Shown here: one piece after another, positions 35,523 to 47,178 of the stretch | Position numbering within the stretch: position 1 is the first letter of the stretch | How the letters are laid out: each line of letters opens with the position of its first letter | From: Psychrobacter immobilis | GTDB taxonomy: Bacteria; Pseudomonadota; Gammaproteobacteria; Pseudomonadales; Moraxellaceae | Assembly (NCBI RefSeq): GCF_904846285.1 | Contig: NZ_CAJHAD010000006.1 | Span: forward strand, 62,001 to 126,000 | Direction: 5' to 3' | DNA: 64,000 nucleotides | Program-made: the position numbers and the translations under genes | Notes under the pieces: generated by a model | Seen by the model: only the letters and a program-made list of their open reading frames with translations | Told to the model about the DNA's origin: nothing | Databases searched by the model: none

Positions 35523-36827
35523 ATGAGTCAAGAAAAATCTGATGAGCTTAACCAAAACCCTAAGCCTGCCTCTGACGCGCTAACCAACGACACTCATGCT
35601 CCTGATGCAACAAATCATCCAAGTGCTGCGGTCAATATAGATAAATCAGCTAACGACAGGCTCGTAAATGATGAGAGTATTGTTAATGACGAGAGTACTG
35701 TTAATGAGAGTCTTACTGACAGTGATGAGTCGTCCATGCCGCCTATGCCGCCAAAGGAGCCTATTCCTAGCAGCGACGGCTGGTCGCCAAAGAAGAAATC
35801 TTATTTAAATTTAGGCATACTAATCGCCTTGATTGTGATTGGCGTGGCATTAATTTTGTATGCTTGGAAGCTGCCGCCCTTTACTCCGACGGTCCAGCAG
35901 ACCAATAATGCCTTTATTAAAGGACAAACCACTATTATTAGTCCGCAAGTATCTGGCTACGTGACTGAGGTGGCGGTTGAGGATTTTGCCAATGTTAAAG
36001 AAGGTGATTTATTAATCAAAATAGACGATCGTACTTTTAGACAGCAGCTTGAGCAAGCGCAGGCAAACATTGAAATCGCTGTGACCAATCGCGCTAGTAA
36101 TGCGCAGGATACAGGAACCAGCCAAGCGCAAATCGAAGCACGCGAGGCGGACTTATATAGTGCTAAAGTCAGCGTCGACAGTGCGCGTGAAGATGTCAAA
36201 CGCTATCAAGGTTTAGACGCTATCGGCGCGGTATCAAAGGCAGAAGTGGCGCATATCAAAGCGCAACTTGCAAAAGCGCAGGCCAACGTGCAACAAGCAG
36301 AAGCGAATTTACAAGTGGCTCGTGAGGCAAGCGAGAAGACCAGCGGTAGCCGCTCATCTTTAGATGCCAATATTAAGAGTGCAGATGCCGGTGCCAAGCA
36401 AGCTCAGATTAATTTAGATAATACCGTTATTAAGGCACCGGAATCTGGGCAGCTGAGTCAAATCAGTGTCAAAGAAGGACAATACGTGAGCGCAGGTACG
36501 CAGCTGATGTATATCGTACCAAAAGGCGTATGGATTATTGCCAACTTTAAAGAAACGCAAGTAGCCAATATGCGTATCGGTGAGCCCGCCACCATTCATG
36601 TTGATGCCCTTAGCGGTGCCAAATTTCGCGGTCATGTCAGTAATATCTCGCCTGCAACGGGCAGCGAATTTAGCGCGGGCGCGGCCAACCCTGCGACGGG
36701 TAACTATATCAAAATTGCCCAGCGCGTTCCTGTTAGAATTGATTTAAACCAAAACCAGCCTAACCTTGCGCGGTTACGTCCAGGTATGTCAGTATCAGTG
36801 AATGTCGATACCAAAGCAAGAAGTTAA
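35523..36827 (+). CDS. HlyD/EmrA-family membrane-fusion protein
   Basis: 434 residues. The first ~90 are cytoplasmic, acidic and low in complexity (VNDES units near 48-62), followed by one membrane anchor (~95-114). The periplasmic part has the split lipoyl domain (TNNAFIKGQTTIISPQVSGYVTEVAV at the front, NTVIKAPESGQLSQISVKEGQYV at the back) around a long coiled coil (~160-290). Standard EmrA has only ~25 residues before the anchor, so the tail is an oddity. It links the EmrB-like pump to an outer-membrane channel. AGGAG precedes the start. Confidence 0.87.
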   Translation: MSQEKSDELNQNPKPASDALTNDTHAPDATNHPSAAVNIDKSANDRLVNDESIVNDESTVNESLTDSDESSMPPMPPKEPIPSSDGWSPKKKSYLNLGILIALIVIGVALILYAWKLPPFTPTVQQTNNAFIKGQTTIISPQVSGYVTEVAVEDFANVKEGDLLIKIDDRTFRQQLEQAQANIEIAVTNRASNAQDTGTSQAQIEAREADLYSAKVSVDSAREDVKRYQGLDAIGAVSKAEVAHIKAQLAKAQANVQQAEANLQVAREASEKTSGSRSSLDANIKSADAGAKQAQINLDNTVIKAPESGQLSQISVKEGQYVSAGTQLMYIVPKGVWIIANFKETQVANMRIGEPATIHVDALSGAKFRGHVSNISPATGSEFSAGAANPATGNYIKIAQRVPVRIDLNQNQPNLARLRPGMSVSVNVDTKARS

Positions 36828-36860
36828 TGCAAGAAATTAGGCTAAAAATCAGCGCAAGAA

Positions 36861-36905
36861 AAGCCTCTTTAAATGCCTAACGTGTTAGGTTTAAAGAGGC
36901 TTTTT
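36861..36905. terminator. Strong terminator between the efflux pair and pdxH
   Basis: A long two-part stem: 13 bp (36861-36873 with 36890-36902) plus 5 bp (36876-36880 with 36885-36889) around a CGTG loop, ending in T5. Confidence 0.9.
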
Positions 36906-36956
36906 GATTTTTGCAATATCTTATTTTCAGTAGATTTTAGCTTAAATGAGCTAATT

Positions 36957-37622
36957 TTATGGTAACAAGCGTTTGGTTGTCCATTTTGCCGCGTCGCCCG
37001 TGCCACTCTTATCTTGCGTATAAACAATGCGGTCATGCATACGATTGGCACGGCCTTGCCAAAACTCGATGCTCTCAATCGTAATCTCATAGCCACCCCA
37101 AAACTCAGGGGTTGGTACTTGACTGTCTGCTGGATAATCATTTTGCAACTGCTCAAACGTTTGCTCCATGACCTCGCGATTGGCAACCTCACCACTTTGC
37201 GGCTGGCTAACCCACGCGCCCACTTGATTATCATGCGGACGTTTTTGGAAATAAGCCGCTGATTTAGTAGCGTCTATTTTAGCAATACTGCCGCTGATAC
37301 GGATTTGACGCTCAAGCTTATGCCAAAAAAACAGCGCTTCGGCATTGGGATTTTCGGCGATATCTTGGCCCTTGGCGCTTTCGTAATTGGTATAAAACAC
37401 GATGCCTTTTTCAGTAATTTCGCGCAGCAAAACGATACGCACGCTGGGCTTATTGTCTGCGCCGCACGTCGCTAAACTCATCGCATAAGGTTCTTGCACT
37501 TCTGCTGCTATCGCTTCATTCATCCACGCGTGTAGCAGCTCAAATGGTGAATCTGGTACTGACTGTTGGTCGAGTTGCCCTTTCTCATACGATAGGCGCT
37601 GATCGGTAAAATCCATACTCAT
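36957..37622 (-). CDS. pdxH: Pyridoxine/pyridoxamine 5'-phosphate oxidase
   Basis: A 221-residue FMN enzyme that makes pyridoxal 5'-phosphate. It shows YEKGQLDQQSVPDSPFELLHAWMNEA, the FMN-binding RIVLLREITEKGIVFYTNYESAKGQDI, then ALFFWHKLERQIRISG, YFQKRPHDNQVGAWVSQPQS, and the closing FWQGRANRMHDRIVY with WTTKRLLP. Length matches the family (~218). It lies 57 bp downstream of glmM in the same direction. Confidence 0.95.
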   Translation of the reverse strand: MSMDFTDQRLSYEKGQLDQQSVPDSPFELLHAWMNEAIAAEVQEPYAMSLATCGADNKPSVRIVLLREITEKGIVFYTNYESAKGQDIAENPNAEALFFWHKLERQIRISGSIAKIDATKSAAYFQKRPHDNQVGAWVSQPQSGEVANREVMEQTFEQLQNDYPADSQVPTPEFWGGYEITIESIEFWQGRANRMHDRIVYTQDKSGTGDAAKWTTKRLLP

Positions 37623-37679
37623 GATTGTTTCTCGCTAACTTTCAAATATTATTAATATAAGTCTATTTAACTAAGACGT

Positions 37680-39047
37680 TTAGCCTAAAACCGTTTTGAT
37701 TTTATCGGCCAAATCATTGGCCATCACATCGCATTCTATCTCATCGTCTGACTCAACCATGACCCGAATCATCGGCTCTGTACCTGACTGACGGATAAGT
37801 AGGCGACCACGACCTTCTAAAGTAGCGCGGGCTCTATCAAAAGCGTTGACCAATTCTTCATGTTCAAACGGATCTTGCATTTGCGATAAGCGCACATTGA
37901 CCAGTTTTTGCGGTAATACTTCAAAACCTTCGGTCAAATCACTAAGCGCTTTACCACGTGCTTGCATGACTGCGAGTATTTGTAATCCTGCAATAATGGC
38001 ATCGCCGGTACGGCTTTTATCCAAGCATAAGATATGACCAGATGGCTCACCGCCCAATATCCAACCATTGGCTTCAAGGTCTTGCATTACGTAACGGTCA
38101 CCCACTTTTGCACGGGTAAACTCAATATCAGCGTCTTTTAATGCCAATTCTAAGCCCATGTTACTCATCAATGTCCCAACGACGCCTTTGGCTTTGGTTT
38201 GACCTTGGGTAGCAAGCACATACAAAATGCCATCGCCATCGACCAACTCGCCGGCTTCATCGACCATCACGATACGATCACCATCGCCATCTAAGGCAAT
38301 ACCGACATCGGCTTCATGCTCGAGTACGGCTTTTTGCAAACTTTCAGGATGCGTTGAGCCGCACTTTGCATTGATATTAATGCCATCGGGTTTGTTGTTA
38401 ATCGCAATGACATTGGCGCCAAGCTCACGCATGACACGCGGGGCGACACTGTAACCTGCGCCATTAGCACAGTCGACGACAACGGTTAAATGGTCCAAGT
38501 CGTATTGATAAGGAAAGCTGCCTTTGCAAAACTCAATATAGCGCCCTTTAGCATCATTAATGCGATTATTTTTACCCAATTTTGCTGGATCTAAAATAGG
38601 CATCAGAGCATCGTTATTGCCCGAGGCAGCCATGATAGCGGTCAATTTATCGTTGATGGCATTTTGCAGCTCATCGGTGAGTTTTTTGCCATCACCTGAA
38701 AAGAATTTAATACCGTTATCAAAATAAGGATTGTGCGAGGCTGAAATCACTACACCAGCATCAGCATTAAAGCTGCGCGTCAGATGCGCAATAGCAGGCG
38801 TTGGTAGCGGCCCTAGCATATGGACGTCGACACCGGCGGCATTAAAACCCGCTTGCAGCGCCCCTTCAATCACATAACCTGATAGACGCGTGTCTTTACC
38901 AATAACCACACTGGGTTTACGAGCAGGATTATTATTATTTTCTATCAGCACCAACCCCGTGACATAGCCTAACTTTAAAATAAAATCAGGGGTAATGGGT
39001 AACTCACCAAATTTTCCGCGAATACCATCAGTGCCAAAGTAGCTCAT
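37680..39047 (-). CDS. glmM: Phosphoglucosamine mutase
   Basis: 455 residues. It starts [27 protein letters not shown]. The phosphoserine loop is [19 protein letters not shown], the metal loop ALDGDGDRI, the sugar loop GGEPSGH and the phosphate-binding loop [14 protein letters not shown]. It interconverts glucosamine 6- and 1-phosphate for peptidoglycan and LPS. The region just upstream holds a GATACA hexanucleotide repeat (39114-39154). Confidence 0.95.
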   Translation of the reverse strand: MSYFGTDGIRGKFGELPITPDFILKLGYVTGLVLIENNNNPARKPSVVIGKDTRLSGYVIEGALQAGFNAAGVDVHMLGPLPTPAIAHLTRSFNADAGVVISASHNPYFDNGIKFFSGDGKKLTDELQNAINDKLTAIMAASGNNDALMPILDPAKLGKNNRINDAKGRYIEFCKGSFPYQYDLDHLTVVVDCANGAGYSVAPRVMRELGANVIAINNKPDGININAKCGSTHPESLQKAVLEHEADVGIALDGDGDRIVMVDEAGELVDGDGILYVLATQGQTKAKGVVGTLMSNMGLELALKDADIEFTRAKVGDRYVMQDLEANGWILGGEPSGHILCLDKSRTGDAIIAGLQILAVMQARGKALSDLTEGFEVLPQKLVNVRLSQMQDPFEHEELVNAFDRARATLEGRGRLLIRQSGTEPMIRVMVESDDEIECDVMANDLADKIKTVLG

Positions 39048-39113
39048 TATTATTATTCCTCAATGTTAAAAATTAAAAATCAGACGTGCGCACAGGCATA
39101 GCCCATAGCCGTA

Positions 39114-39154
39114 GATACAGATACAGATACAGATACAGATACAGATACAGATAC
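39114..39154. repeat. GATACA hexanucleotide tandem repeat upstream of glmM
   Basis: Six full GATACA units and a seventh lacking its last base, without interruption (41 bp). It lies 67-107 bp before the glmM start, within its probable promoter/leader. Confidence 0.9.
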
Positions 39155-39177
39155 GCTTAATCCAATCTTGTATTTTA

Positions 39178-39217
39178 CAAAAAAAACAGCCAACAATAAC
39201 AAGGCATTGTTGGCTGT
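39178..39217 (-). terminator. Terminator of guaB
   Basis: A perfect 12 bp stem (39186-39197 with 39206-39217) around an 8 nt loop, followed on the minus strand by a T8 tract. Confidence 0.9.
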
Positions 39218-39285
39218 TTGTATCTCGACGTCACGACAACGCTACTAAGCCAGAAATTTGCACTTAGGCAGCGTTAAAAATGCTA

Positions 39286-41227
<1,942 letters not shown>

Positions 41228-43117
41228 TCATTCATCACCTGTTTTGACAATCAAACGCTCAGCCGGTAAATACTCTTTTTGTTCGTTATATAAATAGCCT
41301 AGCATTTGCTCACGTACTTCACACTCGAGTGTCCATGCATCAATAGGGCTATTAGCCGCTTGGCTACAGCGTAGCTTAATAGTGGTTTCTGATACCGAGA
41401 CGGTAAACAGCTCAGGCTCAGTTTCACCGTCCCATAGCGCATTGTCTTTTACCAGCTCGATGTATTTTTGTCGAATGGCGTCAATATCAGCGCCATAATC
41501 GACATACAAATAAATCACTGAGGTTTGATGCGATTCGGTATGCGACCAGTTTTCGACAATCTCAGTGATAAAATGCCGCATAGGTACTATCAAGCGGCGC
41601 TCATCCCACGTTTTTAGTACCGCATAGGTGTAGCCTAAATCCTCAATCGTGCACCATTCACCCTCCATCATCACCGTATCGCCGATACGCACAGGCTGGG
41701 TAATGGCGACCTGCATCCCTGCGATGATATTGCCTAAAATGGGCTGGGCGGCAATACCTATCACCGCGCCGGCAATCCCCGCTGAAGTGAGTAAGGTCTT
41801 ACCCAAACCATCGATATTGGTAAATTCACTCAGCCCTATCCAAATGCCGCCTAAAATCATCACAAAGATAAAGACGCGGCGAAAGATAGACACATAAGTG
41901 CGACGGCTGCGGCCTTTATCAAACTGCTCTTCGCTTAAATTTTCGATTTGCAAATCTTTATAACGATTGGCAAAGAAATTAATGGCCCGAATGCCAAGCC
42001 ACATGGCACTAAATACCAAGCCAATCCAAATAATGGGTCGTGTCGATGAGGCTAAGGCATCCAAATAAGGAAAGCCGCCTGATACCAAGGTATAAACAGA
42101 CGAAAAACTGATGGTAAAAGTCAAAGGCACGGTCAGTTTATTGACTAAATCTTCCACCCCGTTGTGATGAACAGTACCAAGTCGGTTGCCTTCTTTGTCT
42201 AAAACATACCAATTCAGCAGTTTACCGGCCGCTTTACTTAACAGCCAACCGGCGCCCATGGTAAAAGAAAAGAACATGAATAGTGCTATAAATTCCCAAA
42301 TGGCAATACCAAAGACTTTTAACTTGGTCCAGTCGGGCAAATAACGCTCAAACTTTGCGGGCTGATATTGCTCGTATAGCTTATCGATATTGGCCACCGT
42401 CTGCGCAGAAAATACCCAAAAAGGCGCGCTATCATCGAGGCGAACGCGTTCGAGATGTATCGGTATGCGGCGCTCGCGATAGTCGATATAGCCTAATTGA
42501 ATCGAACGCCTAGGAATGCCTTGAATACTATTCGTGCTACCAAGTGGCGGCTCTATCAAACCATCTGGGCGATCTGGCAGCTTGTCAAATACATAAAGCT
42601 TTTTTTCTACCAATAAAAAATCAAGTTGTTTGACTAGATCCATTGCTTGGCTGCTTTGTTGCTTTTCATCAATCAAGTTCATATTGAGCGCATAAGCGGC
42701 CAAGTCATACTGCTGCTTTATAACCGCTGATTGAAAAAACTCTAACGTTGCCAGTGGTGTCGATAAATTCGGTGGCTCAGATAAGGGCGGCAAGCCTGCA
42801 TTGAGAGTACTTAATGCATAATAGCCTTCGTTATAATCGCCCGTCAGACCAGAATCGCCTTGTAGCACGCCCGCTTGCTGCACGGTTTTTTTCTCAAGCG
42901 GACTAATCATCTCTTCGGCAATAGCAGAGGCGCTCACGCCTTCTCTTTTTAGCTTATCAAGCTGTTGCTCGGCATAATCAACGATGTTTTCTGGCGCAGT
43001 ATTATCAGTATCGGCAGCATTAGCGGGCATATAAACAATGCTTAGGATAATAACGGCCATGCTGAGAATAAAGTGACGGATACTTAAATGCTTATTAAAT
43101 CTTTTTCCATTAGCCAT
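41228..43117 (-). CDS. MscS-family mechanosensitive channel with periplasmic N-terminal domain
   Basis: 629 residues from the ATG at 43117. I prefer this start to one 141 bases earlier because a signal peptide (FILSMAVIILSIVYMPANA-AD) then stands at the N-terminus. A ~220-residue extracytoplasmic region is followed by about five membrane segments and the MscS pore and beta domains: LLTSAGIAGAVIGIAAQPILGNIIAGMQVAI, IGDTVMMEGEWCTIEDLGYTYAVLKTWDERRLIVPM. Such large MscS homologues release solutes on osmotic downshock. The length and layout resemble the YbiO/MscM-like group rather than small MscS. Confidence 0.85.
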   Translation of the reverse strand: MANGKRFNKHLSIRHFILSMAVIILSIVYMPANAADTDNTAPENIVDYAEQQLDKLKREGVSASAIAEEMISPLEKKTVQQAGVLQGDSGLTGDYNEGYYALSTLNAGLPPLSEPPNLSTPLATLEFFQSAVIKQQYDLAAYALNMNLIDEKQQSSQAMDLVKQLDFLLVEKKLYVFDKLPDRPDGLIEPPLGSTNSIQGIPRRSIQLGYIDYRERRIPIHLERVRLDDSAPFWVFSAQTVANIDKLYEQYQPAKFERYLPDWTKLKVFGIAIWEFIALFMFFSFTMGAGWLLSKAAGKLLNWYVLDKEGNRLGTVHHNGVEDLVNKLTVPLTFTISFSSVYTLVSGGFPYLDALASSTRPIIWIGLVFSAMWLGIRAINFFANRYKDLQIENLSEEQFDKGRSRRTYVSIFRRVFIFVMILGGIWIGLSEFTNIDGLGKTLLTSAGIAGAVIGIAAQPILGNIIAGMQVAITQPVRIGDTVMMEGEWCTIEDLGYTYAVLKTWDERRLIVPMRHFITEIVENWSHTESHQTSVIYLYVDYGADIDAIRQKYIELVKDNALWDGETEPELFTVSVSETTIKLRCSQAANSPIDAWTLECEVREQMLGYLYNEQKEYLPAERLIVKTGDE

Positions 43118-43308
43118 AATAATATTCACACTCTCAAGTTTTTTGAAAGTCTCAAATTTTTCCCAATTATCAAAACCAACAATATCAGCATCACGAATAT
43201 TGCCAGTATTTAGAATTTGGAGGTTTTTAACAATCAAAGACCAATGAGAGTGTTTCATACGATAAGGCTCTGCTGCATTAAGTATAGGATTAAGCTAATG
43301 CACTGGGC

Positions 43309-43335
43309 AAAAAAAAGCCAGCGCTAAGCTGACTT
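43309..43335 (-). terminator. Terminator of cysS
   Basis: An 8 bp stem with one wobble (43328-43335 with 43315-43322), 5 nt loop, followed on the minus strand by T8. Confidence 0.8.
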
Positions 43336-43386
43336 AATTTATGGGCAAACTGTTAATCAATACAATTGGTTAATAGATAATATGAT

Positions 43387-44847
43387 TTAAGCACGGCGCC
43401 AAGTCGTACCCGCGCGGCTGTCTTCAAGCTCAATACCAGCATTCTTTAACTGCTCGCGTATCTCGTCAGCACGGGCGAAGTTTTTATTGGTTTTGGCATC
43501 TGCGCGCTCGATGATTAATCCATCAATAGCCGCATCGCTTAAACCGTCAGCTTGCGCCTCACCGATGACCGCTTGTAGAAACTGCTGTACTGGCAGCTGC
43601 AATATATTTAGCGTCTGCGCCAAGGCTTTAAGCTGCTGCGCCAATTGCCATGCACCCTCTACGTCTTCCGCCTTAAGTGCTTTATTGATATCACGTGCCA
43701 ACCCAAACAATACACTAATAGCCGTTGAGCTATTAAAATCATCGTTCATGGCTTTAATAAAGTCTTGGCCCGCCGCACTGTCATAAGCAGCTGTTATCAG
43801 CGCATCATTGATAATAAGCGCTTGCCCTTTTTGTTGTTCAGCAGCTTTTAACGCTTGATATAGCCTGCTTAGGCTATTATGTGCTTCATTTAAAGCGCTA
43901 TCGGAGAAGTTTACTTGGCTGCGGTAATGGCTCGATAATAAGAAAAAACGCAGCGTTTCAGGATGGAAATGCTTGATGACGTCACGAATGGTCGCAAAGT
44001 TACCCAAAGATTTGGACATTTTTTCGCCATCGACATTGATAAAGCCAACGTGCATCCAATTACGCGCGTACTCGCAGCCCGTCGCCGCTTCCGATTGTGC
44101 TATCTCATTTTCATGATGTGGAAACTGTAAATCATGACCGCCACCATGAATATCAAAGGTATTGCCAAGGCATTTGGTCGACATCGCTGAACACTCAATA
44201 TGCCAGCCAGGACGTCCTTGACCCCATGGCGATGCCCATTGTGGCTCACCAGGTTTTGCCGCTTTCCATAGGACAAAGTCAAACGGATTGCGCTTGTCAT
44301 TTTCGACATCAACACGCGAGCCCGCTTGCATATCGTCCAAATTGCGCTTGGATAATTTGCCATAATCAGGAAAGCTATCGACCGCATAATAAACATCGCC
44401 ATTATCGCCAGCGTAAGCGTAATCATTACTGACCAAATTGCCAATCATCTGCTGCATCTCATCGATATGGTCGGTCGCGCGCGGCTCGGCATCAGGCGAT
44501 AAGCAACCAAGCGCCGCAAAGTCTTCGTGCATCGCTGCAATAAAACGCTGGGTTAATGCGCCAATCTCTTCGCCGTTTTCGGCAGCACGGGTGATGATTT
44601 TGTCATCAATATCGGTGATATTACGCACATAATTAACGTCATAACCCAATTGTTTGAGCCAGCGTACCGCCATATCAAAGGCAACCATCATCCGCGCATG
44701 ACCGATATGACAATAATCATAGACCGTCATCCCGCACACATACATGCCGACTTTGCCCGCAACAAGCGGTTTGAATGACTGCTTGCGCCCAGTGAGTGAG
44801 TCGTAGATGGCAAGCTGAGACATAGCGTCTGCAAGAGGTGTGGTCAT
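43387..44847 (-). CDS. cysS: Cysteinyl-tRNA synthetase
   Basis: 486 residues. It has the zinc-binding YVCGMTVYD, the class I signatures [12 protein letters not shown] and [24 protein letters not shown] and [21 protein letters not shown], and the C-terminal DALR/anticodon region ([28 protein letters not shown]). It charges tRNA-Cys. Divergent from the adenosyltransferase gene; has its own terminator. Confidence 0.97.
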   Translation of the reverse strand: MTTPLADAMSQLAIYDSLTGRKQSFKPLVAGKVGMYVCGMTVYDYCHIGHARMMVAFDMAVRWLKQLGYDVNYVRNITDIDDKIITRAAENGEEIGALTQRFIAAMHEDFAALGCLSPDAEPRATDHIDEMQQMIGNLVSNDYAYAGDNGDVYYAVDSFPDYGKLSKRNLDDMQAGSRVDVENDKRNPFDFVLWKAAKPGEPQWASPWGQGRPGWHIECSAMSTKCLGNTFDIHGGGHDLQFPHHENEIAQSEAATGCEYARNWMHVGFINVDGEKMSKSLGNFATIRDVIKHFHPETLRFFLLSSHYRSQVNFSDSALNEAHNSLSRLYQALKAAEQQKGQALIINDALITAAYDSAAGQDFIKAMNDDFNSSTAISVLFGLARDINKALKAEDVEGAWQLAQQLKALAQTLNILQLPVQQFLQAVIGEAQADGLSDAAIDGLIIERADAKTNKNFARADEIREQLKNAGIELEDSRAGTTWRRA

Positions 44848-45079
44848 AGTAGAAAAGCCTTTTGATTAAAAGTATAAGAAATAAACGAGCATATCCATAC
44901 TGCATTCCGTGGTCATAAAATGTCTATCTATAAAAGATTTTAACGTGATTATTACCCTAAGGAGCACAGCAATATAAAACTTAACCCATTATCTTAGCGA
45001 AAATGCTCGTAAAATACTACAATGAGCGCACAACTAAGACTCGCAATGATAAAAAACACCGACCGCTAAGGATGCAAAC

Positions 45080-45679
45080 ATGGGCAATCGTTTAAGCAAA
45101 ATATATACACGTACCGGAGATGACGGCACCACCGGCATGGCAGATGGCAGCCGCGTGAGTAAAGCAGACAATCTATTTAGCGTCATGGGTGATGTTGATG
45201 AGCTCAATTCACACATAGGTTTAATCCGCGCGCAATTGACGCAAACTTCAACTGACGTAAATAAACAAGCCGATTTTGCGCAGGCATTAGTGATTATTCA
45301 GCATTTGCTATTTAATATCGGTGGCGAGCTTGCCATGCCAGAATATGAAGGCGTGAGCGCCGTCCATATCGACTGGTTAGAGCAGCAAATTGATGCGATG
45401 AATAGCACCTTGCCAGCGTTGAAAGATTTTATCTTACCCACAGGCTCAGTGCTTGTCAGTCAACTGCATGTGGCACGTACCGTCTGTCGCCGCGCTGAGC
45501 GTCAAGCAGTATTATTGCAACAGCAGCGCCCACAAGCGATTCGTCCAACAGCGGTCAGCTTTATCAATCGCTTATCTGATTGGCTGTTTGTTGCCGCCCG
45601 CTTCTGTACGGACCCTGAGCAAGTTTCTGAAGTATTATGGGACAGTCAAGTACTACAAAAATTCGCTGATAATAAATAG
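45080..45679 (+). CDS. ATP:cob(I)alamin adenosyltransferase (PduO type)
   Basis: 199 residues. The ATP-binding N-terminus reads KIYTRTGDDGTTGMADGSRVSK, followed by DVDELNSHIGL and the helical core with HVARTVCRRAERQAV and FINRLSDWLFVAARF. It makes adenosylcobalamin, the cofactor of methylmalonyl-CoA mutase and related enzymes. This fits a cell that makes propionyl-CoA from valine (mmsA block) if it uses the methylmalonyl route, but no mutase gene is in the window. Terminator at 45728-45764. Confidence 0.9.
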   Translation: MGNRLSKIYTRTGDDGTTGMADGSRVSKADNLFSVMGDVDELNSHIGLIRAQLTQTSTDVNKQADFAQALVIIQHLLFNIGGELAMPEYEGVSAVHIDWLEQQIDAMNSTLPALKDFILPTGSVLVSQLHVARTVCRRAERQAVLLQQQRPQAIRPTAVSFINRLSDWLFVAARFCTDPEQVSEVLWDSQVLQKFADNK

Positions 45680-45727
45680 CGTAAGTTTAACCATTACATT
45701 ATTAGCCAAAGGCTTAATCTAGCAAGC

Positions 45728-45764
45728 AAAACGCCCGCAACTTACGATGGTTGCGGGCGTTTTT
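45728..45764. terminator. Bidirectional terminator between adenosyltransferase and lipoprotein genes
   Basis: A perfect 14 bp stem (45728-45741 with 45750-45763), 8 nt loop and T-rich end; GC-rich core GCCCGCAAC. Confidence 0.9.
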
Positions 45765-45805
45765 ATTTCAAACTCTAGGCTTAAACAGTAACTACTGACA
45801 TTTTA

Positions 45806-46783
45806 TTAATAAGTGGCGTTTTTATCTTCAATAATCACCATGTCGATACTTTCATCTTTAGGTACTGACTTAGGTGTGTCTGGAGTCACAGGCGCTGACG
45901 TACTAGGCGTTGCGGCAGCTTGGTTACTGCTTTGACTGTTCTGACTATTGCTACTCTGACTACTAGAGCTTTGACTGCTGCTATCTTGATTACTTTGCTT
46001 CACAGTCGGTGGCGTAGCAGGTTGAGTTGGGCGCACAGGAGTTACTGGCGTGACTTGTCTTGGCTGACGCGGTTGGCTGTCGTTGTTATTTTGCGCAGTT
46101 TGACGGCGACGTTCAGCTTGCTGGGCACGCTGCTCTTCTAGCGCCGACTGAAAGACTGAGCCTGCCACCACTTCTGATACGACTGTAATCAACGCCGGCT
46201 GCCCTGCGATACGCGTACGTACTTGACCACCTTGCGTACCAACGACATAAGTAAAGGCATCATCAACTAGCATATTGTTATTGATACGGATATTGTCATT
46301 GGCTAAACGAGACTGCAAGCTTGGCTGATTGTTGGCAGCTTGCAGTTGGCTCGCTTGATATAAATCTTCACTTGGCAAGGTCATGCTGACGCTCGCTTGA
46401 CACGTGGTCATGCCATTGGCATTGGCTGCTTGTAAAACTGCGGCATTTTGGACGTCGATGACGATACCATTGGTTTTCTCAGTGACAGCGCCACCATTTA
46501 GACCAATCTCAGCATCGTTGGCGTAGCTTGCAGCCAGCGTTTGTCCTTGTTGATTGAGCGTATTTTTTAAAGCGGATTTAAGGCGATCTTGTACCATCGG
46601 GTCATCACAGCTAACCGCAGTAGCAGCAGCGTTTTCGCTAGCAGTGGTGTCTTCGGTTAGCTCTGCTGTCTCCGTCGTTTCTTCTTTTTCTGAGCGGTCA
46701 CAGCCAGCCAGCGCCAAACTGCATGCGATGCCAATACCAGCAACCTTATACCATTTGCTCAAACTCTTATTTGCTACGCTCAT
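45806..46783 (-). CDS. Lipoprotein of unknown function with Ser/Gln/Asn-rich tail
   Basis: 325 residues from the ATG at 46783; an in-frame start 57 bases earlier would put 19 extra residues before the signal peptide. KVAGIGIACSLALAGC is a lipobox (Cys at about residue 28). An acidic Thr/Glu-rich linker follows. The middle (~60-220) is a folded-looking region with two cysteines (VSCDDPMVQDRLKSALK and GMTTCQASVSMTL). The last ~100 residues are Pro/Thr-rich and then Ser/Gln/Asn-rich (SQSSSSQSSNSQNSQSS), likely unstructured. I do not recognise the family. Probably outer-membrane anchored and facing the periplasm. Confidence 0.7.
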   Translation of the reverse strand: MSVANKSLSKWYKVAGIGIACSLALAGCDRSEKEETTETAELTEDTTASENAAATAVSCDDPMVQDRLKSALKNTLNQQGQTLAASYANDAEIGLNGGAVTEKTNGIVIDVQNAAVLQAANANGMTTCQASVSMTLPSEDLYQASQLQAANNQPSLQSRLANDNIRINNNMLVDDAFTYVVGTQGGQVRTRIAGQPALITVVSEVVAGSVFQSALEEQRAQQAERRRQTAQNNNDSQPRQPRQVTPVTPVRPTQPATPPTVKQSNQDSSSQSSSSQSSNSQNSQSSNQAAATPSTSAPVTPDTPKSVPKDESIDMVIIEDKNATY

Positions 46784-47178
46784 CTTTACTTTGCTCCAAT
46801 TTACTGATTCGTACCGCCAATGATGGACATTGTTTAACATTCAAAGACTCACACTGCAACCATCACGCTAAAATCGTAACTAACAATTAGCAATCGTAAC
46901 AATTAACAGTCATCGTGCAAGTTTCGAAAACCACATTATTATACGGTGTTTGAATTAAATGGTCATCAGTGTAGCCTATCGATATACAAATAACGCCTAA
47001 CATTAGGGCTAAAATCGAGGTTTGGTTGCAAAAACGCAACAAATACCTAGGGAAATAATGGCGTAAGTTATTGGCCCGTTCAATATAAGCGATGAATCTG
47101 CTATCCGGCAAATATTTTATTAGACCCAGTTTTCTAGAGGCGATATGATGGCGGTAAAATACTTTATAGTTATTGATA
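46784..47178. other. Divergent spacer between lipoprotein and phosphodiesterase genes
   Basis: 395 bp. A 103-codon leftward frame (46887-47198) overlaps it but has no ribosome site or recognisable sequence. A weak dyad GTTGC-aaaaac-GCAAC lies at 47025-47040. Nothing else convincing. Confidence 0.3.

Noticed and set aside
39114-39154. CRISPR-like array
   Set aside because: Repeats of 6 bp without spacers; a simple microsatellite. No cas genes in the window.
43118-43258. Longer N-terminus for the MscS-type channel
   Set aside because: It would place 47 polar residues before a clear signal peptide, without a better ribosome site.
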